DNA from: a virus
Direction: 5' to 3' (one strand)
DNA length: 21,398 nt
IMG/VR virus record: IMGVR_UViG_3300013297_000016
Coordinates: 1 to 21,398 of that record
Part shown: piece by piece, positions 6,965-14,088 of the stretch
How the letters are laid out: each line of letters begins with the position of its first letter
Numbering within the stretch: the stretch's first letter is position 1
The notes under the pieces: generated by a model
Told to the model about the DNA's origin: nothing
Database searches by the model: none
Seen by the model: the letters and a program-made list of their open reading frames with translations, nothing else
Position numbers and translations under genes: made by a program

Positions 6965-7386
6965 GGCGATATCCGGACTGGGAGACGCGGCTGGCCGCTT
7001 ACCTCGAAGGCCTGCGCGATAAGGAGTTCGCCTGGGGCAAACTCGACTGCGCCATCTTCGCGGGCGGCGCCGTCAAGGCCATGACGGGCGTCGATCCGAT
7101 GCGCGGGCTTCGCGGCTATTCATCGGAGGAAGGTGCGGCGCGCGTGCTCAAGGAGCGCGGCAAGGGCACGCTGATCCGCACCGTCAATTCCATGTTCCAA
7201 CGCGTGCCGGTGGGATTTGCGCACCGCGGCGACCTCGTGCTGGTCGAAGGCGGCCTTGCCGTCGCGATGGGAGACGTGGCGCTGCAGGTCGGCCGTGATC
7301 GAGACCGCGAAGGCCTGATCCGTCGCCCGCGTGCCCAATGGGCCAAGGCGTGGACCGTGCCGATGCCTGGTGGTGCCGATGAGTAA
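6961..7386 (+). CDS. DUF6950 family tail protein (NlpC/P60-like Cys motif)
   Basis: The product has 141 residues with a GTG start at 6961 in a GTGA overlap. An upstream in-frame ATG would lie inside the previous gene. The N-terminal part reads YPDWETRLAAYLEGLRDKEF followed by WGKLDC (Cys30), then AIFAGGAVKAMTGVDP and RGLRGYSSEEGAARVL. This matches DUF6950 as I remember it, a small phage protein next to J-like genes, where NlpC/P60 peptidases (lambda gpK) normally lie. The WG-x-x-DC motif is like the NlpC/P60 nucleophile, and RGDLVLVEGG resembles a later strand of that fold. A clear catalytic His is not visible, so activity is uncertain. It overlaps the next gene by 8 bases. Confidence 0.75.
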   Translation: MRRYPDWETRLAAYLEGLRDKEFAWGKLDCAIFAGGAVKAMTGVDPMRGLRGYSSEEGAARVLKERGKGTLIRTVNSMFQRVPVGFAHRGDLVLVEGGLAVAMGDVALQVGRDRDREGLIRRPRAQWAKAWTVPMPGGADE

Positions 7387-10300
7387 GGGCATCATTCGGA
7401 CGGTAGTTTCGCCGATCAGCCTGATCATCGGCAAGAAGGCGACGCACACGCTGCTGCAGATCGTCGGCATCGTCGCGTCGTTCATTCCCGGCGGCCAACT
7501 CATCGCCGCCGCGGCATTTCTCGCCAGCGCTACGGTATTCAAGGTAACGCCCAAGACGCCCAGCGTCTCGCCGACGGCCCTCGACCGCCTCAACGCCTCG
7601 CTCAATCCGTCCGCGCCGCGCACGATGGCGTTCGGCCGAACCGCGCTTGCAACCGATATCCGCTATGTCGAGCCGTCAGGGACCAATCAGGAATATATCG
7701 ATTACGTCCTCGCCGTCGCGAGCCACAAGGCTTCCTCGATCGAGGAAATCTGGTTCGAGGACGCGCTGGCATGGTCGTCGAGCGGGGGCGTCCAAGGCGT
7801 CTACGTCGGATACCTCGACGTCGGAACGATCCTCGAAGGCAGCTCGTCCGCCTATTTCACGATCAATTCCGGTTCGCATTGGGGCTCGGCACAGCGCCTG
7901 ACCGGCTGCGCGCAGGTCAATCTGCGGATCAAGCGCAGCGGCACGTCGAGCCCCTTCGCCAGCGGCCTGCCCAGCCGCGTCACCATCATCGGCAAGGGAA
8001 TGCCGCTCTACGATCCCCGCCGCGATTCGACCGTGCCGGGTGGCTCCGGTTCGATGCGCGCCAATGACCAGACGACATGGGCCTATGCGCCGGGCGGCAC
8101 CGAGATCGGCCAGAATCTGGCACTGCAGGCGCTCGCCTATCTGCTGGGGTGGAAAATCGGCGGCAAGCTTGCGGTGGGTTGCGGCATCCCGCCCGCCCGC
8201 CTCGACCTCGCCGGTTTCATCACATCGGCCAATCTCTGCGACGAGACGGTGACGACCTCGACCGGCTCGCAGCCGCGCTATCACGGCGCCGGCCTGGTAT
8301 CAGAGGCCGATGATCCCGGCACGGTGATGGCCACCTTCGCCACAACCTGCAACGGCCGCTTCCGAGAAGCGCTCGGCAAGCTCCAGCTGGTCGTGATGCA
8401 CAATGACCTTGCGCTGGCATCATCCGATCCCGGCCTCGGCGATGACGAGATGGTCGGCGGCTTCACATGGAATCCCGACCCGTCGCTGGAGCAGACCTAT
8501 AACGTCGTGCGCGGGCGCTTCACCGATCCGTCGAGCGCGTCGCTCTATCAGCTGGTCGACTATCCCGAGGTGCGGCTCACCAGCACCGACGGGATCGATC
8601 GCATCCTGACCCTCGATCTGCCGTGGGTACAAGACGCAGCGATGGCGCAGCGCCTGGCGAAACAGACGCTCGAACGGAAGCAATATCAGCGCACGCTCTC
8701 CGCGGTCTGGAACATGGCCGGATGGAGCTACAAGGTCGGCGACGTCGTGCCGATCACGCTATCCGCGCTCGGCTTTTCGCGGCGGCTGTTCCGGGTCGAG
8801 CAGCAGGTCGCGGGGTTCGATGGCACCTGCCCGATGGTGCTGACCGAGGAGAATGCGGCGATCTATCAATGGGACGCCGACGACCGCGCGCCTGTGAGCG
8901 CAGCCGACGCGATAAGCTATAACCCGCTGAATGATCCCTATCTGATCGCGATCGGCACCGTCGTGGGCGCCAATGCCTGGACGCCTACCCTTTACCACAT
9001 GTCCAAGGCGGGCGGCACGTTCACGTCTACGAACGCGATCGGCTCACCGTGGGATGATTATTGCGTCTCGGTAGAGAGTTTCCGGCAGGCGCGCGCATCC
9101 TACGTGGTCGTCGATTCCACGAAGAAACAGCAGCTACTCCTGTTCGATGCCGGATCATCCATATCCCTTCCTCACCGCGGCCTTTTCATCAACGGCACGG
9201 CGGACGGCGGTGACGGCAAATACATTTTCAACCGGAACGAGGATTTCTCCTTTGCTACGACGATCGTCGCCGCCGATGGGGATATTATCGAAGTCGCGCA
9301 GGTCGACGACGAGATCCGCGCCTTCGTCAACAATATCGACGTCGGGACCGCGATCGAGACCGGGATTGACCTCGCCGCCAGGCATCGCATCTTCATCACC
9401 GCCCTCGAGCCCGGTGTTTCGTTTCAGGACGTGTCGTTCTCCTATGGTGGCGCGCCCGGGTCATCCGCACCGCTGCTGACGCTCCAGACCAGCGCGCAGG
9501 CCTACACCTATGACGGCTTCAATGTCGCGCAGCCGACATCGCAGGCGATCGTGGTCACGACGGTCCTGCAAAACCTGTCCGGCAGCCCGACCTTCGCTGC
9601 CGACGCCTACGATGCGGCGCATACCAATCTCGGACCGGTCGGAATGACGGGGTCCGGGCTGTCCCGCACACTCGACACAGCCATAAATGTCCAGATCGTG
9701 TTCCCGACCTGGGCCTATCTCAAGGTCTCCGCGACGCTAGGTGCGCTTACCGATTATCAGGAGATCGTTAAGCTCAACGCGGGCGCCGATGCGATCACGC
9801 CCTATCTGACCAACGATGCCGCGACGGTGGCGGCGGCGGCCGATGGAACGGTATCGAGCTTCTCAAGCGCCGGCGGCACCATGGAGACCTTCCGCGGTGC
9901 CGCCCTGCTGACCTCCGGCGTGACATATTCTGTCGCTGCCTCCGATCCCGCGCTGACGATCTCGATCAACAGTTCGACCGGCGTCTATACGATCAGCGCC
10001 CTGAGCGCCGACCAGGGCATCGCGACGCTGCGGGCGCACTACAACGGGCTCGACTATGACCGGGTCTATTCCATCGCCAAGAGCAGGGCCGGGGGTGGTG
10101 CTGCGACGCTGGGCCTGACCTCGACCGCGCAGACGTTCACCTTCGACGGCTTTGGGAATGCCGCGCCGTCCAGCCAGACGATCTATTTCGACGCCGTCGG
10201 CGTGGCTGGAACGGTGACATGGACGGCGCAAGCCTTCGATGCCTCGAACACTTCGCTCGGCACGACCGGCCTGCTTTCGACGTCGGGCAACACCGCGACG

Positions 10301-11191
10301 ATGTCGCTGAGCCAGTTCACAACCTATGCGGGAACGGCCTACGTCCACGTCACCGCGACCTATGGCGCGCTCAGCGACACCGAGACCATCGTCAAGCTGC
10401 GGGACGGCACTGATGCGATCACGCCGTTCCTGACCAATGAGGCGGCAACGGTTCAGGCCGATAGCAGCGGCACCGTCACCGGCGGGTTCAGCGGGGCAGG
10501 CGGCACCTACAAGGTCTATCGCGGGATCACCGACATCACGACGGGGGCCGGCGTCAGCTATTCGATCGTCGGCACTCCCAGCGGCGTCACCGGCTCGATC
10601 AACTCGACGACGGGCGTCTATTCGATCAGCGCAATGTCGGCTGACCAGGCGACCATCACGTTCCGCGCGACCGTCGGCACGCAGAACTACGACCGTATCT
10701 ATTCGATCGCGAAGAGCCGGGCGGGATCGAACGGCACCAATGGAACAAACGGCACCAATGGCACCAACGGGACGAATGGCGGCCCAGGTCCTGCAGGGCC
10801 GGGCGGCACGAACCTGGCGGTGCTGCAAAACACCTCCATGAACGGCACCTCGACCGGGACCTTCACCGTCTCAGGGAGTGCCACGGTCGCGGCCAGTTCA
10901 TCTGCCCGTGCCCAATTCTCCGGTGTGGCAGAATGGACCAGCGGCCCCGGGGTCCGCAACGTGTCGGTGCAGATCAACTATTCGATCAACGGCACGTGGT
11001 ACACGACCACGCCCAATATCCAGTCCGGCCTGAATAACGCCACTTCGGAGGTGTTCTTCGACTTCTCCGTCTCGGTGCCCGGCCTCTCCGGCATCACCGC
11101 ATCGGTGCAGATCCAGGCCGTGATCACCACCACCGGCAGCGGGACCATGTCGTGGTTCTGGCATGATGCCGCCCTTATCCTGACGGGATGA
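7379..11191 (+). CDS. J-like tail tip / host-specificity protein with repeated beta domains
   Basis: The product has 1270 residues. I choose ATG 7379 (MSKGIIRTVV), inside the end of the previous gene, over an in-frame ATG 48 bases earlier. Residues about 20-55 are hydrophobic. Residues about 80-620 contain the tail-tip core: MAFGRTALATDIRYVEPSG, YIDYVLAVASH, EIWFEDALAW, then SLEQTYNVVRGRF and PWVQDAAMAQRLAKQTLER. Residues about 699-1117 hold two tandem A-B units with an exact 208-residue period; DAITPYLTNDAATV at 804 repeats as DAITPFLTNEAATV at 1012. At 1118-1144 comes NGTNGTNG-type repeat then GPGPAGPGG, collagen-like. A beta-rich last domain of about 125 residues probably binds the host surface. 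The DNA-level repeats could recombine. Confidence 0.88.
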   Translation: MSKGIIRTVVSPISLIIGKKATHTLLQIVGIVASFIPGGQLIAAAAFLASATVFKVTPKTPSVSPTALDRLNASLNPSAPRTMAFGRTALATDIRYVEPSGTNQEYIDYVLAVASHKASSIEEIWFEDALAWSSSGGVQGVYVGYLDVGTILEGSSSAYFTINSGSHWGSAQRLTGCAQVNLRIKRSGTSSPFASGLPSRVTIIGKGMPLYDPRRDSTVPGGSGSMRANDQTTWAYAPGGTEIGQNLALQALAYLLGWKIGGKLAVGCGIPPARLDLAGFITSANLCDETVTTSTGSQPRYHGAGLVSEADDPGTVMATFATTCNGRFREALGKLQLVVMHNDLALASSDPGLGDDEMVGGFTWNPDPSLEQTYNVVRGRFTDPSSASLYQLVDYPEVRLTSTDGIDRILTLDLPWVQDAAMAQRLAKQTLERKQYQRTLSAVWNMAGWSYKVGDVVPITLSALGFSRRLFRVEQQVAGFDGTCPMVLTEENAAIYQWDADDRAPVSAADAISYNPLNDPYLIAIGTVVGANAWTPTLYHMSKAGGTFTSTNAIGSPWDDYCVSVESFRQARASYVVVDSTKKQQLLLFDAGSSISLPHRGLFINGTADGGDGKYIFNRNEDFSFATTIVAADGDIIEVAQVDDEIRAFVNNIDVGTAIETGIDLAARHRIFITALEPGVSFQDVSFSYGGAPGSSAPLLTLQTSAQAYTYDGFNVAQPTSQAIVVTTVLQNLSGSPTFAADAYDAAHTNLGPVGMTGSGLSRTLDTAINVQIVFPTWAYLKVSATLGALTDYQEIVKLNAGADAITPYLTNDAATVAAAADGTVSSFSSAGGTMETFRGAALLTSGVTYSVAASDPALTISINSSTGVYTISALSADQGIATLRAHYNGLDYDRVYSIAKSRAGGGAATLGLTSTAQTFTFDGFGNAAPSSQTIYFDAVGVAGTVTWTAQAFDASNTSLGTTGLLSTSGNTATMSLSQFTTYAGTAYVHVTATYGALSDTETIVKLRDGTDAITPFLTNEAATVQADSSGTVTGGFSGAGGTYKVYRGITDITTGAGVSYSIVGTPSGVTGSINSTTGVYSISAMSADQATITFRATVGTQNYDRIYSIAKSRAGSNGTNGTNGTNGTNGTNGGPGPAGPGGTNLAVLQNTSMNGTSTGTFTVSGSATVAASSSARAQFSGVAEWTSGPGVRNVSVQINYSINGTWYTTTPNIQSGLNNATSEVFFDFSVSVPGLSGITASVQIQAVITTTGSGTMSWFWHDAALILTG
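10730..10780 (+). repeat. short tandem repeat encoding Gly-Thr-Asn
   Basis: About five copies of a 9-base unit close to GGCACCAAT/C encode NGTNGTNGTNGTNGTNG inside the tail tip gene. The units differ only at third codon positions. Such repeats form flexible or collagen-like linkers in phage fibres and can gain or lose units in frame. Confidence 0.85.
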
Positions 11192-11622
11192 CGACTATGA
11201 CCGATACACATCGGCTGTGCCTGATCGGCGCCGACAACGCCATGCTGGACGACAACTTCACCGGCGATCCGGACACGCTCGAGCCGGGGCAGCGGCTGGT
11301 GGTCGCGGCGACCAACATGGACGACCCCGACGGGCTCCAATGGTCGCAGGCCAAGAACGGCTGGGAACTCAAGATTCCACCCGCCGTGCTTATCTCGATC
11401 GCGGCCTTCATGCTGCTGTTCACGCCTGCCGAGTGGATCGCGATCAAGGCCGCCCGATCCACCGACGTGACGCTCGATTATTATTGGGAACTGATGATGG
11501 CCTGCACGGGCGGTCTGAGCCTCCAGCATCCCGTGGTGATCGCTGGCATCCAGCATCTGGTGGATGTCAATCTGATCGCGTCGGCGCGGCAGACACAAAT
11601 CCTCGCAGGGGAAGCACCATGA
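11188..11622 (+). CDS. small phage protein downstream of tail tip, unknown function
   Basis: The product has 144 residues. ATG 11188 overlaps the upstream TGA as ATGA; a second ATG at 11197 is possible. The first half is acidic and loop-rich (GADNAMLDDNFTGDPDTLEPGQRL). The second half is helical: a hydrophobic ISIAAFMLLF, then TPAEWIAIKAARSTDVTLDYYWELM, LSLQHPVVIAGIQHLVDVNLI and ending QTQILAG. Small proteins with this T-P-x-E and second helical pattern are common after tail tip or fibre genes and may help fibre assembly, but no function is established to my knowledge. The hydrophobic run is short and amphipathic, so I do not call it a membrane protein. Confidence 0.62.
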   Translation: MTTMTDTHRLCLIGADNAMLDDNFTGDPDTLEPGQRLVVAATNMDDPDGLQWSQAKNGWELKIPPAVLISIAAFMLLFTPAEWIAIKAARSTDVTLDYYWELMMACTGGLSLQHPVVIAGIQHLVDVNLIASARQTQILAGEAP

Positions 11623-11885
11623 GCAAGCTGCCATCCTTCTTCCGTCAGGGCGGCCGGATCAAGCCGCCGCAGCCGCATCATCCGGTTCAGGACGTGCCGG
11701 CCGCGCGCGCCTATTTCGGGGAGGTGGGCAGCACGGTGCGCGATCCCAAGCCCACGAAAGACGGTGGCCGAGTCTGGACGCTCGACCATAGGGGCTGGTC
11801 GCACGGCGGCGTCAGCGATGAAGGCTTGATCCATATCGCGAACGAGGATGCCCGGCTTCATCCGGCCAAGCCCGCCAAGGACTGA
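11619..11885 (+). CDS. small hypothetical phage protein (88 aa)
   Basis: The product has 88 residues. ATG 11619 overlaps the previous TGA as ATGA, with an AGGGGAAG ribosome binding site 5-10 bases upstream. The sequence is basic and Pro/Gly/His-rich (FFRQGGRIKPPQPHHP), then has EVGSTVRDPKPTKDGGRVWTLDHRGW and a His-rich HIANEDARLHP, with no membrane segment. I do not recognise it. It is the last gene before the third repeat copy, so it closes the tail operon. Its stop codon is part of that repeat. Confidence 0.58.
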   Translation: MSKLPSFFRQGGRIKPPQPHHPVQDVPAARAYFGEVGSTVRDPKPTKDGGRVWTLDHRGWSHGGVSDEGLIHIANEDARLHPAKPAKD

Positions 11886-11896
11886 CGGCGGTAACA
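11882..11896 (+). repeat. intergenic repeat copy 3 (CTGACGGCGGTAACA)
   Basis: Third exact copy of the 15-mer. It contains the stop of the 88-residue gene and precedes the lysis cassette, whose first ATG is 54 bases downstream. The leader also contains AACATAGC (11911-11918) and CGGAGAC (11934-11940) in the same order as the leader of copy 1. The distance from repeat to CGGAGAC is nearly the same in both (53 and 52 bases). Confidence 0.85.
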
Positions 11897-11950
11897 GCCA
11901 GACGGTAGGAAACATAGCAAGGCGAGCGTCATCCGGAGACGCGCCACCTC

Positions 11951-12397
11951 ATGTCAAACGAAGCCGATGCAATCCCCGTGGCACTGCACGGCTTCACATG
12001 GACAACCGCGCTTGTCGGCCTGCTGAACCTACTCGTTGGCGGCGCGCTGGTTTCATGGATCCGGTCGCGCCCGCGCCTCAAGGAGATTGAGGTCGACGCC
12101 GATTCCGACCTGCGCAAGGACCTGTTGAAGAGAGTCGAGACCTTGGAGCGCAAGCTCGACGAGGAACGCGCCATCCACGAAGCGCAGATCGCCATCATGC
12201 GGCACCGCCTCAATAATTCCGACCAATGCATCGACGCGCTGCTGATGCTGCTCGAGACGTCGCCCGACAAGGTCTCGGAAGCCGTCGGCATGATCAAGGA
12301 GATGCGTGCCAGGCAGCGCGAGGCCGAAGCGCAGGAAAAGGCCGCCTTCCACGCCGCCAAGATTTCGGCCCGAGTCCATGAGGGGCATCCAGCATGA
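11951..12397 (+). CDS. membrane-anchored coiled-coil protein, lysis cassette
   Basis: The product has 148 residues. One predicted membrane segment lies at residues 18-37 (ALVGLLNLLVGGALVSWI), followed by an Arg-rich stop-transfer stretch and a long charged helix with heptad character from about residue 42 to the end (LRKDLLKRVETLERKLDEERAIHEAQI). There is no signal peptide or enzyme motif. It is the first gene of the lysis cassette and overlaps the endolysin start as ATGA. I do not recognise its family. It could be a lysis accessory or i-spanin-like protein, but a convincing i-spanin is present further on. Single-membrane coiled-coil proteins in this place may modulate holin timing. Confidence 0.6.
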   Translation: MSNEADAIPVALHGFTWTTALVGLLNLLVGGALVSWIRSRPRLKEIEVDADSDLRKDLLKRVETLERKLDEERAIHEAQIAIMRHRLNNSDQCIDALLMLLETSPDKVSEAVGMIKEMRARQREAEAQEKAAFHAAKISARVHEGHPA

Positions 12398-13023
12398 CCC
12401 CGCACGATTTCGCCGTCGCGTTCATCCGCCGCTGGGAGGATGGAAACTGCGACGATCCGGTCAGAACCCATTCGCTCGACCATGACGATTCCGGAAACTG
12501 GACTGGCGCCGCGATTGGCGTGGGATCGCTCGTAGGCAGCCAGCACGGCGTCACGCCCAAGGCGCTGGCCACCTATCGCAAGGTCGATGTCGGAACGATC
12601 ACGTTGCAGGTCATGCGCGACCTGACGCGCGCGGAGGCGGCTGATATCGCGCTGCAAAACTATTTCCTGCGGCCCCGGCTCGACCTTCTGCCCTGGAATA
12701 TCGTCACGGCCTCGGTCTTCGACTTCGGCTGGGGCGCCGGTCCCACGACCGGCGTTGCGCGTCTGCAGGATATGGTGGACGCGCCCATCCAGGACGGCAT
12801 TCTGACTCCGGGCGGCAATACCTCAAAGCTTTTCACCGCGCTCTGTGAGCGGCAGCCGATCGAGTTCGTGGCGGGCGTCTGGTCCGCCTTGCGTGATCGC
12901 TATTACGAGGACGTGATCCGGGCCAAGCCCGTCAAGAGCAAATACGAGCATGGCTGGGACAACCGGACGCGCTGGTACACGCCCGGCGATCCGGAGCAAT
13001 TCTGGAAGGCGTTCGCGGCATGA
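12394..13023 (+). CDS. endolysin, GH108 muramidase with C-terminal peptidoglycan-binding domain
   Basis: The product has 209 residues. The N-terminal half has FIRRWEDGNCDDP with Glu15 at the position of the catalytic Glu in the GH108 motif E-G-G-x-x-D-D-P. The second Gly is present as D-G and the motif is followed by SGNWTGAAIGVGSL and HGVTPKAL, like the family phrase G-x-T-x-x-G-I-T. The C-terminal half (residues about 105-200), with FDFGWGAGPTTGVARLQ, an acidic DGILTPGG and a final EHGWDNRTRWY, matches the PG_binding_3 domain normally paired with GH108. There is no signal peptide, so release needs the holin. It cleaves the glycan strand of peptidoglycan at lysis. Overlaps on both ends (ATGA) couple it to its neighbours. 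Confidence 0.87.
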   Translation: MTPHDFAVAFIRRWEDGNCDDPVRTHSLDHDDSGNWTGAAIGVGSLVGSQHGVTPKALATYRKVDVGTITLQVMRDLTRAEAADIALQNYFLRPRLDLLPWNIVTASVFDFGWGAGPTTGVARLQDMVDAPIQDGILTPGGNTSKLFTALCERQPIEFVAGVWSALRDRYYEDVIRAKPVKSKYEHGWDNRTRWYTPGDPEQFWKAFAA

Positions 13024-13355
13024 CGCCGGCGCCGGAAAAACTGACCGACAAGATGGTCCTGCTTGGCATCTCCGGCGGCCTGATCGTCATCATCGGCGGG
13101 ATCATCCTTGGCATCTTCACGACGCCGCGGTCGCTGCCGAATTGGGCCGAAAACGTGCTGGTCTCGATCGGCACGGCCGGCATCCTCAAACTGGGCGATT
13201 GCCTCAACGCGCTGGTCCAGCTTTCGACGGGGAAGTCGGTGGAGCGCCTTGGCAATCAGCTCGCAGCGGCTGCCCCGACCCCAACCGACACGCCGCAGCC
13301 AGTCAAAGTTATGAATTCGCCCGATGCCGCAATTCCCGTGGAGCAGCAGCCATGA
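13020..13355 (+). CDS. putative holin
   Basis: The product has 111 residues. A strong membrane segment lies at residues 12-33 (MVLLGISGGLIVIIGGIILGIF). A second, weaker hydrophobic region (ENVLVSIGTAGILKLGDCL) at about 43-61 may be a second pass. The last 35 residues are polar and Pro-rich (TPTDTPQP). Small size, one or two passes and location right after the endolysin suggest a holin that permeabilises the inner membrane. I do not match it to a named holin family. ATG 13020 overlaps the endolysin stop as ATGA, and its own stop overlaps the next ATG in the same way. Confidence 0.6.
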   Translation: MTPAPEKLTDKMVLLGISGGLIVIIGGIILGIFTTPRSLPNWAENVLVSIGTAGILKLGDCLNALVQLSTGKSVERLGNQLAAAAPTPTDTPQPVKVMNSPDAAIPVEQQP

Positions 13356-13438
13356 TTATCTCTCTCGTCGTCGTGGCCGCCATCGCTGCGGTCGGGGCGG
13401 TCGCCTACAGGTGGCTTCGAAACTTCGGGAGCATGTGA
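13352..13438 (+). CDS. 28-residue membrane peptide in lysis cassette
   Basis: This very short frame encodes MIISLVVVAAIAAVGAVAYR then WLRNFGSM. It is almost entirely one membrane segment with a basic end, so it should insert in the inner membrane with its C-terminus inside. ATG 13352 overlaps the holin stop (ATGA) and its TGA overlaps the i-spanin ATG (TGATG), so it fits the coupled gene chain exactly, which is the main support for its being real. It could be an antiholin or accessory holin. Function is not known. Confidence 0.55.
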   Translation: MIISLVVVAAIAAVGAVAYRWLRNFGSM

Positions 13439-13848
13439 TGCCGATCCTGCTCGCCCTCAAATCCGCGCAGGCATGGCTGGCCGCGCTTCCGCAGATCATC
13501 GTCGCGTTGATCGTCACCCTGCCGCTCACGTTCCTGCTCGGCCAGTGCGACGGCCGCCATTCCGAACGTGCGCGCAACGACGCGGCCCGCGCGCTCGCCA
13601 ACACCGCAACTGTCCAGAAGGACGGCAACGCCAAGGAAATCGCCGCGAACGAGCGCCTGACCGACACCGTGTTGGTCGACGCGCAACACAAGGATCTGAT
13701 CGATGCTATCCAGCAAGCGCCTGATTCCGCGCCTGATGCCTCTCGCGTTGCTTTTGGCTGTGCCAGGCTGCGGGCCTCAGGTCGAAGTGAAGCCTCTCTT
13801 CCCGGCGTCTGCCGACCTCAAGGTGGAACCCAAACCGGTGCCCACTGA
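13438..13848 (+). CDS. i-spanin (Rz-like inner membrane spanin)
   Basis: The product has 136 residues from ATG 13438, chosen because it overlaps the preceding stop; an earlier in-frame ATG would lie inside the holin gene. The N-terminal membrane anchor (ALPQIIVALIVTLPLTFLLG) is followed by a charged helix (RHSERARNDAARALANTATVQ) and an end reading FGCARLRASG...PGVCRP. The C-x-R-L-R-x-x-G motif near the end with a last Cys-Arg is what I recall of Rz-like proteins in alphaproteobacterial phages. The other spanin component starts within it, in another frame. Together they bridge inner and outer membranes and fuse them in the last lysis step. Confidence 0.78.
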   Translation: MPILLALKSAQAWLAALPQIIVALIVTLPLTFLLGQCDGRHSERARNDAARALANTATVQKDGNAKEIAANERLTDTVLVDAQHKDLIDAIQQAPDSAPDASRVAFGCARLRASGRSEASLPGVCRPQGGTQTGAH

Positions 13849-13996
13849 CGCGATCGTCACCGACCCCAAGGCGGCTGACGCATACAATGCGGACGTGGAA
13901 AGCTGGGGCGAGCGTGGCTGGCTGACGGTCGGCCGCATCTGTCGCTGGGCTCAGGCGAATGGCGCGACCGCCGTCGATTGTCCGAAGCCGAAATGA
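13703..13996 (+). CDS. o-spanin (Rz1-like outer membrane lipoprotein)
   Basis: The product has 97 residues. ATG 13703 lies inside the i-spanin gene, in a different frame, and the genes overlap by about 146 bases; overlapping or embedded o-spanin genes are a hallmark of Rz/Rz1 pairs. The N-terminus is a lipoprotein signal peptide with hydrophobic core MPLALLLAVPG before Cys23 (lipobox V-P-G-C; the Pro at -2 is slightly unusual). The mature part starts with a Pro/Lys segment (EVKPLFPASADLKVEPKPVP), typical of o-spanins, then has WGERGWLTVGRICRW. At 97 residues it is longer than lambda Rz1. The stop overlaps the next ATG as ATGA. Confidence 0.78.
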   Translation: MLSSKRLIPRLMPLALLLAVPGCGPQVEVKPLFPASADLKVEPKPVPTDAIVTDPKAADAYNADVESWGERGWLTVGRICRWAQANGATAVDCPKPK

Positions 13997-14088
13997 TCCT
14001 GGTCGACGTCATGCTCGGCATCCCGACCGTCCTGCTGATCCTCGTCATGCTGCGGCTGGCGTACGTCGCGAAAGGGAAGATGATATGA
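13993..14088 (+). CDS. 31-residue membrane peptide between o-spanin and glycosidase
   Basis: This frame encodes MILVDVMLGIPTVLLILVML then RLAYVAKGKMI, one hydrophobic segment followed by a basic end. It begins within the o-spanin stop (ATGA, 13993-13996) and its own TGA overlaps the next ATG (14085-14088). This chain of exact overlaps is the reason to believe it. Its form resembles the 28-residue peptide at 13352. A role in lysis or as a coupler that carries ribosomes to the glycosidase gene are both possible. Confidence 0.5.
   Translation: MILVDVMLGIPTVLLILVMLRLAYVAKGKMI

Noticed and set aside
10730-10780. CRISPR array or regulatory repeat
   Set aside because: The repeats are short, directly adjacent, in frame and differ at third codon positions; they encode a linker.
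9863-10828. Long leftward frame opposite the tail tip gene, and similar ones at 4078-4884 and 13857-14840
   Set aside because: They are composition-driven frames rich in Arg, Gly and Asp, inside well supported plus-strand genes.
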